DNA of 23,571 nt from Spirochaetales bacterium (GTDB lineage: Bacteria; Spirochaetota; Spirochaetia; SZUA-6; DRHE01). The position numbers and the translations under genes are program-made. Below, one piece after another: positions 16,738-23,571 of the stretch. The stretch spans positions 1-23,571 of the forward strand of contig JAFGFV010000269.1 of NCBI GenBank assembly GCA_016930895.1, in the 5' to 3' direction. Numbering within the stretch: the first letter of the stretch is position 1; every line of letters begins with the position of its first letter. The notes under the pieces were generated by a model that saw nothing but the letters and a program-made list of their open reading frames with translations, was not told the origin of the DNA and ran no database searches.

Positions 16738-17649
16738 ATGGCCAAGAACGTGTTCAGAGCAGACGAGATCCTCTACCAGTCCCGCAAGGTCTTTATCGAG
16801 CCGCCCAGGCTCGAGGCGGAGCAGCCCGTGGAGGAGGTCGAGTCTCTCGAGGAGTATTCGGGCCCCACGGTGGAGGACCTGAGGCAGGAAGCCGAGGTCT
16901 TCAAGGCCCGCTGGGAGGACGAGAAGGCCGCCATGGTGGCCGCCGCCCGGGCGGAGGCCGAGAAGATCACCAAGGAAGCCGAGAAGGCGGCCTTCGACGA
17001 AATCAAACGCAAGAACAACCAGGCCCAGAAGATCCGCCAGGAGGCCGAGGACGAAGCCAAGGGGATCCTGGAGGAGGCCAAGCGCAAGGCCGAGGCCCTG
17101 GAGTCGGAAATCCAGAGCAAGGTCGACCAGGTCGAGCGGGAGGCCTACGAGAAGGGGAGCCTTCAGGGCAGGGAGAGCGGGTTCCAGGAGGGGCGGGCCG
17201 AGGTGGAGCGCCTGGTGGAGACCCTTCACCGGATCATCTCCGCGGCCATCGAGAAGCGCAACCAGATCATCGAGGAGTCGGAGACCCAGGTCATCAACCT
17301 GGTCCTCTTGATCGCCAAGAAGGTCATCAAGGTGATCTCCGAAAACCAGAAGAACGTGGTGATCAACAACGTGGTACAGGCCCTTCGCAAGCTCAAGAGC
17401 CGTGGGGACGTGGCCATCCGCGTCAACCTGGCTGATCTGGAGCTGACCTCGGCGCACATCAGCGATTTCATGAAGATGGTCGAGAACCTGAAGTCCGTGA
17501 CCGTCTTGGAGGATTCGACGGTGGATCGGGGCGGGTGCATCATCGAGACCGATTTCGGTCAGATCGACGCCCGGATCTCGTCACAGCTGCACGAGATCGA
17601 GGAAAAGATCCTCGAGCTCATGCCGATCCGCTCCAAAGGAGAGAGCTAG
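16738..17649 (+). CDS. fliH: FliH flagellar export ATPase regulator
   Basis: FliH is the peripheral stalk-like partner that binds FliI and links it to the C-ring. In spirochaetes it forms spoke-like connections. The 303-residue protein starts MAKNVFRADEILYQSRKVF. A long charged coiled coil rich in Glu, Lys and Ala spans about residues 45-165 (for example AEAEKITKEAEKAAFDEIKR). The C-terminal domain follows, with IEESETQVINLVLLIAKKVI near 178 and VDRGGCIIETDFGQIDARI near 262, typical of the FliH/V-ATPase E family. ATG 16738 lies a few bases after GAGAGGGG. The 47-base gap to fliI holds only its ribosome binding site. Confidence 0.94.
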   Translation: MAKNVFRADEILYQSRKVFIEPPRLEAEQPVEEVESLEEYSGPTVEDLRQEAEVFKARWEDEKAAMVAAARAEAEKITKEAEKAAFDEIKRKNNQAQKIRQEAEDEAKGILEEAKRKAEALESEIQSKVDQVEREAYEKGSLQGRESGFQEGRAEVERLVETLHRIISAAIEKRNQIIEESETQVINLVLLIAKKVIKVISENQKNVVINNVVQALRKLKSRGDVAIRVNLADLELTSAHISDFMKMVENLKSVTVLEDSTVDRGGCIIETDFGQIDARISSQLHEIEEKILELMPIRSKGES

Positions 17650-17683
17650 GGCAGGGGCAGATCCGCGAGGCCCATCGTCAGTC

Positions 17684-17693
17684 GGGAGGGGAG
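17684..17693 (+). promoter_or_regulatory. Ribosome binding site fixing ATG 17697 as the fliI start
   Basis: GGGAGGGGAG sits three bases before ATG 17697. The reading frame stays open upstream into fliH for 54 codons, but that extension is out-of-frame fliH sequence with no family similarity, so this site decides the start. Confidence 0.7.
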
Positions 17694-17696
17694 CGA

Positions 17697-19076
17697 ATGG
17701 GACTGTTTGACAAGTACGCGACCGCACTTCAGGCCATAGATCCGATCAAGTACACGGGGGTCGTCACCAAGGTCCAGGGCGGGCTCATCGTCGAGAGCCT
17801 GGGGCCCAGGGCGGTGGTGGGGGAGCTGTGCCAGATCGTGCTGCCGCATTCCCGGCGCCTGATCTGGGCGGAGGTCGTGGGGCTCAAGGACAAGATCGTC
17901 CAAATCATGCCCTACGACGAAATGGAGGGCATCGAGGTCGGCGCCCGGGTCATCGCCATGGGCGAACACCTGTCCGTGCCGGTCTCCGACCGGCTCCTGG
18001 GCCGGGTTCTCGACTCGATGGGCAAGCCGATCGACGGGCAAGGGGACATCGGCTCCTCGCTCTGGTACCCGATCTTCCAGGATCCCCCGGATGTGCTGCG
18101 GCGCAGGAGGATCCGGGAGAAGATCGCCACCGGGATCCGTTCGATCGACGCCCTGGTCACGGCGGGCAAAGGCCAACGCATGGGGATCTTTTCGGGGAGC
18201 GGGATCGGCAAGTCTACCCTCCTGGGTATGATCGCCCGCAACACCTCCGCGGACGTGAGCGTCATCGCCCTGATCGGCGAGCGGGGCCGCGAGGTGCGGG
18301 AGTTCATCGAGAACGATCTGGGCCCCGAGGGTCTGGCGCGGTCGGTGGTCGTGGTGGCCTCGTCCAACAAGCCGCCGCTGGCCAGGATCCGGGGCGCCTA
18401 CGTGGCCACGGCCATCGCGGAGTACTTCCGGGACCAGGGCAGGGACGTGATGCTGCTGTTCGACTCGGTGACCCGCTTTGCCCGCGCACAGAGGGAGATC
18501 GGGCTGGCCATCGGGGAGCCGCCCGCCAACCGCGGGTATACGCCCTCGGTGTACAGCCTGCTGCCCAAGCTGCTCGAGCGGGCCGGGACCTCGCCGCGGG
18601 GCACGGTGACCGGCTTCTATTCGGTGCTGGTCGAGGGGGATGACCTGGACGAGCCCATCTCCGACGCCGTGCGGGGGATCCTGGACGGGCACATCGTCCT
18701 GAGCCGCAGCCTGGCGCAGCGCAACCACTACCCCGCGGTGGATGTGCTTGCCTCCATCTCCCGCCTGGCCACCCAGGTCACCGGGCCGAGCATCAAGCAG
18801 GCGGCGGGCCGGATGCGGCGGCTCCTGGCCGCATACCGGGAGGCCGAGGACCTGATCAACGTGGGGGCGTACGTGGAGGGCTCCAGCGCCGAGATCGACG
18901 AGGCCATCGCCAGGATGCCGGAGATCAACGCCTTCCTGACCCAGGCTATCGAGGAAGGCTTCGAGATCCAGGAGATCTTCCGGCGCATGGGCGAGATCGT
19001 GGGGGTGCCGATCCCCGAGGAGGAGCTGGGCAGTGAAGCGCTTTCGCTTTCGCCTCGAGCCGCTTCTACGGCTTAG
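17697..19076 (+). CDS. fliI: FliI flagellum-specific export ATPase
   Basis: FliI is the hexameric F1-like ATPase that helps deliver substrates to the flagellar type III gate. The 459-residue protein from ATG 17697 has an N-terminal beta-barrel region (about 18-90), the DPPD substrate-binding motif near 129, Walker A GSGIGKST at 167-174, GERGREVREFIENDL near 196 and Walker B DVMLLFDSVTRFARAQREIG from 250. The EPPANRGYTPSVYSLLPKLL segment near 276 is typical of flagellar/type III ATPases. Length is normal. Its 3' end overlaps fliJ by 44 bases, an unusually long coding overlap in this cluster. Confidence 0.97.
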   Translation: MGLFDKYATALQAIDPIKYTGVVTKVQGGLIVESLGPRAVVGELCQIVLPHSRRLIWAEVVGLKDKIVQIMPYDEMEGIEVGARVIAMGEHLSVPVSDRLLGRVLDSMGKPIDGQGDIGSSLWYPIFQDPPDVLRRRRIREKIATGIRSIDALVTAGKGQRMGIFSGSGIGKSTLLGMIARNTSADVSVIALIGERGREVREFIENDLGPEGLARSVVVVASSNKPPLARIRGAYVATAIAEYFRDQGRDVMLLFDSVTRFARAQREIGLAIGEPPANRGYTPSVYSLLPKLLERAGTSPRGTVTGFYSVLVEGDDLDEPISDAVRGILDGHIVLSRSLAQRNHYPAVDVLASISRLATQVTGPSIKQAAGRMRRLLAAYREAEDLINVGAYVEGSSAEIDEAIARMPEINAFLTQAIEEGFEIQEIFRRMGEIVGVPIPEEELGSEALSLSPRAASTA

Positions 19077-19485
19077 GGCGCACCGGGAGCAGGAGTGGCT
19101 GAACAAGCTCGCGGAGGCGGCCGGGCACTGCGTGCGGGTCAACCGGAATCTGCGGGAGAACTCGAGCGCCGCCTCCGAGGCGTTCCAGACGGATTTCCGG
19201 AAGGAGCGCAGGGTGGACCTCTCCCTGCTGATGTACCGGGAGCAGTACCTCGCGCGGCTGGGGATCGAACGCCGCCGCCTGGAGGAGGAGCTGCGGGAAC
19301 GCATGGCGCGCAAGGAGGAGGTACAGCAGAAGTACCTGGAGGTTTCGCGGGACCGCAAGATCCTGGACAAGCTCAAGGAGCGCCGGGGTCAGGAGTTCTA
19401 CCGGGACCAGAAGACGGAGGAGTTCAAGGCCATGGACGACATCAGCTCCAGCCGCTATGTCCGGGCGCGGCTCGAGCAGGGGTGA
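19033..19485 (+). CDS. fliJ: FliJ-like flagellar export chaperone (spirochaete FlbA position)
   Basis: FliJ is a small coiled-coil protein that acts as the central stalk of the FliI hexamer and as a chaperone escort. The 150-residue protein starts KRFRFRLEPLLRLRAHREQE, the usual FliJ N-terminus, and is highly charged and helical throughout (EEELRERMARKEEVQQKYLE). The start is GTG 19033 with GAGGAGGAG about seven bases upstream, inside fliI. In Borrelia the gene in this slot is called flbA. Sequence conservation is low in the family, so position and coiled-coil character carry much of the call. Confidence 0.87.
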   Translation: MKRFRFRLEPLLRLRAHREQEWLNKLAEAAGHCVRVNRNLRENSSAASEAFQTDFRKERRVDLSLLMYREQYLARLGIERRRLEEELRERMARKEEVQQKYLEVSRDRKILDKLKERRGQEFYRDQKTEEFKAMDDISSSRYVRARLEQG

Positions 19486-19495
19486 TGCAGGGGGG

Positions 19496-19503
19496 AAGGA
19501 GGT
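19496..19503 (+). promoter_or_regulatory. Consensus Shine-Dalgarno site fixing TTG 19511 as the flbB start
   Basis: AAGGAGGT, fully complementary to the 16S rRNA 3' end, lies seven bases before TTG 19511. The alternative ATG 19457 has no such site and would prefix eighteen residues read from the end of fliJ ahead of the membrane helix. Confidence 0.75.
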
Positions 19504-19510
19504 ACACGGA

Positions 19511-20128
19511 TTGGCAGAGTACAGCCCTGTGGGCGCGGGGTTCCGCATCCTGATCCTGATCCTGCTGGTGATCGTGATCGGCCTCGGCGGCCTGGTCTGG
19601 TTCGACTACCTGGGGGTCCTGGATGCCCGGGAGACCCTGGCTCCGCTGTTCCGGCTGGTGCGCCGGCAGGAAGCGCAGGTGGACGCCGAGGACCCGCTGC
19701 TCCTGGAAAAGGAACGGCTGGCCAAACAGATCGAGGCCCTGGCCCTCAGGTCCGAGGAGCTCGCCGCCCGGGAGCAGGAGATCGAGAGCCGGGAGGCGGA
19801 GCTCGGGCAGAAGATCGAACAGCTCCAGAGCCGGGAGCAGGCCCTCGACGATCGGGAAAAAGTGTTCATCGAGCGGGTTGAGGCTTTCGACAATAGAAGA
19901 GACAACCTGAGGCAGAACGCCGACTATCTGGTTGGCATGCCGCCGGAGAACGCGGTCAAGATTCTGCTCGAGATGGAGGACCAGCAGGTGATCGATCTGT
20001 TCCGCATGGCAGAAGAGCAGGCCCAGGCCGCCGGAGAGATGTCGATGGTGGCGTACTGGCTGTCCCTGATGCCCGCCGACAGAGCGGCAGCGCTCCAGCG
20101 GAAGATGGCGAGAAAGACGGGAGGTTAG
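19511..20128 (+). CDS. flbB: FlbB-like periplasmic flagellar collar protein (MotE-like coiled coil)
   Basis: The 205-residue protein from TTG 19511 has a short cytoplasmic start and one membrane helix at about 11-32 (GFRILILILLVIVIGLGGLV). A long coiled coil follows at about 63-140 (repeated SREXEL-type heptads such as EEQ/ESREAELGQKIEQLQSRE). A C-terminal domain from about 143 has MPPENAVKILLEMEDQQVID and YWLSLMPADRAAALQRKM, resembling the MgtE N-terminal fold of MotE-type proteins. In Borrelia burgdorferi FlbB, at this position, builds the base of the spirochaete-specific flagellar collar; that role is from the literature. MotE-like chaperoning of MotB is the related alternative. It is followed two bases later by fliK. 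Confidence 0.85.
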   Translation: MAEYSPVGAGFRILILILLVIVIGLGGLVWFDYLGVLDARETLAPLFRLVRRQEAQVDAEDPLLLEKERLAKQIEALALRSEELAAREQEIESREAELGQKIEQLQSREQALDDREKVFIERVEAFDNRRDNLRQNADYLVGMPPENAVKILLEMEDQQVIDLFRMAEEQAQAAGEMSMVAYWLSLMPADRAAALQRKMARKTGG

Positions 20129-20130
20129 GG

Positions 20131-21609
20131 TTGCTGGTAGGCTTTCCTTTCCCAGGGGCGCACCGAGGTTCCTCCGGGGCGCCCGCCGCGGAGCTTCTTG
20201 CCGCGGCGGCCAGTCCGCCGGGAGGCAGGGACCTGCTGCTCGACGCGTCCCCGAACCTGGCAGAGCCCGAGGGATACTCGTCGCGCTTTGCCCGCATGCT
20301 CGAGGAGGAATCCCGGCGCCTGGAAGAGCGGGACGCTGCTCTGGGCGCCGAGCCGCGGCCGGAGCCCCGGGAGGCCGCGCGCCGCGGGCCCTCGCCGAGC
20401 GAGGAGCCGGGGCGGGAACAAGCCCCTCGCGAACAGGCGTCCGAGCAGGGGGCGCGGCGTGCGAAGACACCCCGCGAGGAGACCGAAGGCGGGGAGAGCC
20501 CCACCGAGGACGCGCGGCGCACGGGCCGAGCGGAGAGCGGGGCGGGCGAGCGGGCGCGCAGGCTCCGGGCCGAGGCCGGGGGCGACGGTGCCTCACAGGA
20601 GGCATCCGAGGCTGCCGGGCAGAGCGGGAAGGAGGCCGGGGTCACCGGCGCCGGGGAGCAGGGCAGGCCGGGCGCAGGGCGCATCGGCGCCAAGGGTTCG
20701 GGCAGGCACGGAGCGTCGGGCAAACCCGGAGCGTCGGGCAGGCCCGGAGCGTCGGGCAGGCACGGAGCTGTCGACCTGGCTGCCGTCCTGGCCGCAGCGG
20801 CTGGGCACGCCGTGTCCCCGGGGACCGGAGAGGGCCGGGCGGCCGGCCGGGAGGAAGCGCGCCGGGCTCTCGGCGTCCATGCGAATCCCCGCGAGCTGGG
20901 CGCGGAGAAAGAGGGCGTGTCTCCAAGGGGCGGGTCCGATCGCCCCGTCGCGGGCAGAGGGGGAGCGCGGCTCGTGGTCCTGGACCTGCGGGAAGGGGGC
21001 GGCGGGAGCGGCGAGGCGGTACCGGGCAGGAGTGAGACCGCCGGGCGGGAGCTCTCGGGGATCGAGGAGGCCCGCAAGAACCCGGCGGCAGGGGAAGGGG
21101 ACTTCCTGGCCCTGCTGAAATCCGAGGGCGGCGAGAGGAGCCTGGCCGGAGCCGGCCAGAGCGGGGAAGCCCAGAAGGGGAGCCCCTCCCTGCGGAGCTT
21201 CCAGGAGCGCCTGGTCCCCGAGGTCGTGCGCCACGCCGGGATCGTCCTGAAGGAAGGGGGCAGCGGCGAGATCCGTCTGCTCCTCAAGCCCGAGAGCCTG
21301 GGAGCGATCCGCATCCGCCTGTCTCTGGGGGAAAGCAGTTTAGAAGGGCGGATTGTTGTCGAGAATAATACTGTAAAGGACTTGATGGAAGCGAGCCTCG
21401 AGCACCTCAAGCAGGCGCTTCGGGAGGGGGGCTTCCACAGCGCCAGCCTGGAGGTGGCGGTGAACAGCCGTCAAAACGGCCACCAGGCCGAGGGCTCGGC
21501 CCCGCTGCCGCGGGTGGAAGGGCCGGGTCCGCGGGAATTGGAGGCGGCCGTGCCGCCGCTTCTGGAGGCGATCGCCCTGGAGCCTTCACGGATCAATCTG
21601 TTCGTATAG
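20131..21609 (+). CDS. fliK: FliK-like flagellar hook-length control protein (FlbC)
   Basis: FliK measures hook length and switches export from hook to filament substrates. The 492-residue protein starts with TTG 20131 (LVGFPFPGAHRGSSG), two bases after flbB, with GGGAGG about six bases upstream. Residues 1 to about 355 are low-complexity, rich in Gly, Ala, Glu and Arg, and include a collagen-like repeat at about 191-214. The conserved Flg_hook domain is at about 361-452, with IRLLLKPESLGAIRIRLSL near 381 and DLMEASLEHLKQALREGGF. Such a long disordered N-terminal ruler plus compact C-domain is the FliK plan. In Borrelia this slot is flbC. Codons 404-416 are strikingly A/T-ending compared with the rest. 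Confidence 0.88.
   Translation: MLVGFPFPGAHRGSSGAPAAELLAAAASPPGGRDLLLDASPNLAEPEGYSSRFARMLEEESRRLEERDAALGAEPRPEPREAARRGPSPSEEPGREQAPREQASEQGARRAKTPREETEGGESPTEDARRTGRAESGAGERARRLRAEAGGDGASQEASEAAGQSGKEAGVTGAGEQGRPGAGRIGAKGSGRHGASGKPGASGRPGASGRHGAVDLAAVLAAAAGHAVSPGTGEGRAAGREEARRALGVHANPRELGAEKEGVSPRGGSDRPVAGRGGARLVVLDLREGGGGSGEAVPGRSETAGRELSGIEEARKNPAAGEGDFLALLKSEGGERSLAGAGQSGEAQKGSPSLRSFQERLVPEVVRHAGIVLKEGGSGEIRLLLKPESLGAIRIRLSLGESSLEGRIVVENNTVKDLMEASLEHLKQALREGGFHSASLEVAVNSRQNGHQAEGSAPLPRVEGPGPRELEAAVPPLLEAIALEPSRINLFV
20701..20772 (+). repeat. Four tandem 18-bp repeats inside fliK
   Basis: Four contiguous 18-bp units follow the pattern GGCAGGCACGGAGCGTCG (units at 20701, 20719, 20737 and 20755). 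The second and third differ at a few bases and the fourth degenerates at its last four bases. They encode Gly-Arg/Lys-His/Pro-Gly-Ala-Ser, a collagen-like Gly-x-y pattern. The reading frame is kept, so copy-number change would lengthen or shorten the FliK ruler by six residues per unit. Confidence 0.9.
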
Positions 21610-21626
21610 GAGACCGAGGGACGGAC

Positions 21627-22064
21627 ATGGATATCAGCACCGCGATTTCTGCCGAAGATCTCCTTTCCCTGACCAGCCGGGTGGATTCCTTCAACAAGAG
21701 TCTCAGCCCGAACCGGGAGGCAAGCAGGAGCCTGGGCAAGGACGACTTTCTCAAGATCCTGCTGACCCAGTTGACCCATCAGGACCCCACCAAGCCCCTG
21801 GAGGACCGGGAGTTCGTGGCCCAGATGGCCCAGTTTTCGACCCTCGAGCAGATGAGCAACATGAACGGGGAGATGGCCAAGGTGCTGGCAGTGCTGGCCC
21901 GTAGCCAGGCAGTCACGCTCCTGGGCAAGACCGTGGAGATCGTCAACGGCGATCAGTCGATCACCGGAACGGTCGAGGAGGTGGCGGGAACCGAGTTTCC
22001 GCAGATTCGGGTCGACGGCCGCTACTACGACGTTTCTCAGGTCGTGAGCGTGACGGAACGGTAG
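21627..22064 (+). CDS. flgD: FlgD hook-capping protein (short form)
   Basis: FlgD forms the scaffold cap under which hook subunits polymerise. The 145-residue protein has the conserved N-terminal block [20 protein letters not shown] followed by [20 protein letters not shown] second conserved segment is [20 protein letters not shown]. It lacks the Ig/Fn3 and tudor-like C-terminal domains of the roughly 230-residue enterobacterial FlgD, but short forms are usual in spirochaetes and Bacillus, so it is not judged truncated. ATG 21627 follows GAGACCGAGGGACGG, a weak ribosome signal. flgE follows 14 bases after the stop. Confidence 0.94.
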   Translation: MDISTAISAEDLLSLTSRVDSFNKSLSPNREASRSLGKDDFLKILLTQLTHQDPTKPLEDREFVAQMAQFSTLEQMSNMNGEMAKVLAVLARSQAVTLLGKTVEIVNGDQSITGTVEEVAGTEFPQIRVDGRYYDVSQVVSVTER

Positions 22065-22078
22065 AGGAGGATCGCACC

Positions 22079-23467
22079 ATGATGCGTTCGCTTTATTCTG
22101 GTGTTTCCGGACTGCAGAACCACCAGATCCGAATGGACGTGCTGGGCAACAACATCGCCAACATCAACACCACCGGCTTCAAGAAGGGAAGGGTGAACTT
22201 CCAGGACATGCTCTCTCAGACCATGTCGGGAGCCGCCAGACCCACCGAGGAGGTCGGAGGGGTGAATCCCAAGCAGATCGGCCTCGGCATGATGGTCGCC
22301 TCGATCGACACGATTCACACCCAGGGCTCCCTGCAGTCCACCGGGGTCATGACCGACGTGGCGGTCCAGGGAGAAGGCTTCTTCATCCTCGAGGACGGGC
22401 AGAAACGCTTCTACACCCGGGCGGGGGCCTTCGGGCTGGACTCCGACGGCCTGCTGGTGAACCCGGCCAACGGGATGAGGGTCCAGGGCTGGCAGGCGCA
22501 GACCGTGGCCGGGGAAGCCATCGTGAACGTGGCCTCCGACCTGACGGACCTGGTGATTCCGGTGGGGGACAAGGACCCGGCCTCGGCCACGACGGAGATC
22601 CAGTTTGCCTGCAACCTCGACAAGCGCACCCCGGAGATCCCGCCGGAGGCCACGGAGGAGACGATCATCGAGGGGACCTGGTCCACCAGCTTCGACATCT
22701 ATGACTCCTTCGGCACCGTGCACCAGCTGCAGGTCAACTTCACGAAGGTGCCGGGGATCACCAACCGCTGGCAGGCGGAGGTCGTGGTCGACCCGGCCGC
22801 CGAGACTCCCACGAACACCCTGGTGGAGGTGGGCGCCGCCAACAACGCGGACAACCTCTTCTTCGTGGATTTCGACAACCTGGGAAGCCTGGCCGCCGTG
22901 CTGGACGCCCAGGGGGACACCGTCGGGGAGGGGCAGCTCCAGGTCCAGGTTTCTTTCGACGTGCCCGAAGCCACGATCCCTCCCGGAGAAGCAGCCGTCC
23001 GCCAGCTGTTCAACCTCAACCTGGGGGAGGTGGGGTCGTACCGGAATGCGGTCACCCAGTTCGCCGAGAAGAGCTCGACCAAGGCGATCGTACAGGACGG
23101 CTATCCCATGGGGTACCTGGAGAGCTTCAAGATCGACCAGTCCGGCGTGATCACCGGGGTCTACTCCAACGGCACCAACCGGCTCCTCGGGCAGATCGCC
23201 CTGGCCTCCTTCACCAACCCGGGGGGGCTGGAGAAGGAGGGGGAGAACACCTACGTGGTGTCCAACAACTCCGGGGATGCCAGGGTCGACCCGGCGGGGA
23301 TCGCGGGCAAAGGCAAGATCATCGCTGGGACTCTGGAAATGAGCAACGTGGACCTGGCCGAGCAGTTCACCGACATGATCGTGACCCAGAGGGGCTTTCA
23401 GGCCAACTCCCGTACCATCACCACCTCGGACCAGATGATCCAGGAGCTGTTGACCCTCAAACGATAA
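22079..23467 (+). CDS. flgE: FlgE flagellar hook protein with spirochaete crosslink site
   Basis: FlgE polymerises into the hook, the universal joint of the flagellum. The 462-residue protein has the N-terminal rod/hook signature [20 protein letters not shown] followed by [13 protein letters not shown]. The C-terminal part ends [20 protein letters not shown] and [20 protein letters not shown], both forming the D0 coiled coil. The middle holds the D1/D2 domains. There is one cysteine, C178, followed by N179, with K165 thirteen residues earlier; in Treponema denticola FlgE, K165 and C178 form a self-catalysed lysinoalanine bond between subunits. GAGGAGG eight bases upstream supports ATG 22079 over the adjacent ATG 22082. 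Confidence 0.97.
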   Translation: MMRSLYSGVSGLQNHQIRMDVLGNNIANINTTGFKKGRVNFQDMLSQTMSGAARPTEEVGGVNPKQIGLGMMVASIDTIHTQGSLQSTGVMTDVAVQGEGFFILEDGQKRFYTRAGAFGLDSDGLLVNPANGMRVQGWQAQTVAGEAIVNVASDLTDLVIPVGDKDPASATTEIQFACNLDKRTPEIPPEATEETIIEGTWSTSFDIYDSFGTVHQLQVNFTKVPGITNRWQAEVVVDPAAETPTNTLVEVGAANNADNLFFVDFDNLGSLAAVLDAQGDTVGEGQLQVQVSFDVPEATIPPGEAAVRQLFNLNLGEVGSYRNAVTQFAEKSSTKAIVQDGYPMGYLESFKIDQSGVITGVYSNGTNRLLGQIALASFTNPGGLEKEGENTYVVSNNSGDARVDPAGIAGKGKIIAGTLEMSNVDLAEQFTDMIVTQRGFQANSRTITTSDQMIQELLTLKR

Positions 23468-23511
23468 GCGGGCATGGAGGAGATGACGGTCGGTGAGAGG
23501 CCGGGGGTAGG

Positions 23512-23571
23512 ATGATCGAGGTCACGACGCTGGGAGGCAGGCGCTACTACGTGAATCCGCACCAGATCGAG
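23512..23571 (+). CDS. flbD: FlbD family flagellar protein, 5' end only
   Basis: The last 60 bases encode MIEVTTLGGRRYYVNPHQIE, which runs off the window. This matches the start of the small FlbD/YlzI family (roughly 70 residues), found after flgE and before motA/motB in spirochaetes and Firmicutes. Its function is not well established. The ATG lies 44 bases after flgE; the only upstream signal is a GGGGG run. Recognition from twenty residues is supported by position. Confidence 0.8.
   Translation, partial: MIEVTTLGGRRYYVNPHQIE

Noticed and set aside
17535..17696. Upstream extension of fliI by 54 codons
   Set aside because: It is out-of-frame fliH sequence; a strong ribosome site and the family's usual length place the start at 17697.
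20701..20772. CRISPR-like repeat array
   Set aside because: Units are contiguous 18-mers without spacers and lie in frame inside fliK.
21627..22064. flgD as a truncated gene
   Set aside because: It is short compared with enterobacterial FlgD, but short forms are usual in spirochaetes and Bacillus and the conserved N-terminal half is intact.

Overview
The window is a gene-dense, GC-rich bacterial chromosome segment with every supported gene on the + strand. The gene order points to a spirochaete: mraY-ftsW-ftsQ-ftsA-ftsZ, then a TPR lipoprotein-dprA-topA-xerC-hslV-hslU, then flgB-flgC-fliE-fliF-fliG-fliH-fliI-fliJ-flbB-fliK-flgD-flgE-flbD. This is, from memory, essentially the order around the flgB operon of Borrelia and Treponema. 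Two protein features agree with it: a FlbB-type membrane coiled-coil protein, and a hook protein whose only cysteine lies at the site used for the spirochaete lysinoalanine crosslink. Firmicutes share part of the order (dprA-topA-xerC-hslVU-flgB onward), but the FtsZ-TPR-DprA junction and FlbB fit spirochaetes better. The high GC suggests a free-living spirochaete rather than Borrelia, but this is inference.

Region 1 (2-4810) is a stripped-down division and cell-wall cluster: the end of mraY, then ftsW, ftsQ, ftsA and ftsZ, with no murD, murG, murC, murB or ddl between them. Region 2 (4820-12545) handles DNA and protein quality control: a XerD-like recombinase, a TPR lipoprotein, DprA, topoisomerase I, a XerC-like recombinase and the HslVU protease. 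Both halves of the XerCD chromosome-dimer resolvase are therefore encoded within 6 kb. Region 3 (12593-23571) is the flagellar export, basal-body and hook cluster, from the rod proteins FlgB/FlgC through the MS ring and switch (FliF, FliG), the export ATPase group (FliH, FliI, FliJ), collar-type FlbB, hook-length control FliK and hook cap FlgD, to hook FlgE and the first 20 codons of flbD.

Genes overlap or are separated by at most about 100 bases, and I see no convincing promoter or terminator, so the region may be transcribed as one or a few long operons. Eight of the 22 annotatable starts are GTG or TTG. No gap exceeds 300 bases, and I found no RNA gene, insertion sequence or CRISPR. I did not find a clearly new system. 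The points most worth checking are the XerC/XerD pair, the hook crosslink site, the enlarged HslU I-domain linker, the 18-bp repeats and AT-rich patch in fliK, and short reading frames that end on the next gene's start codon.
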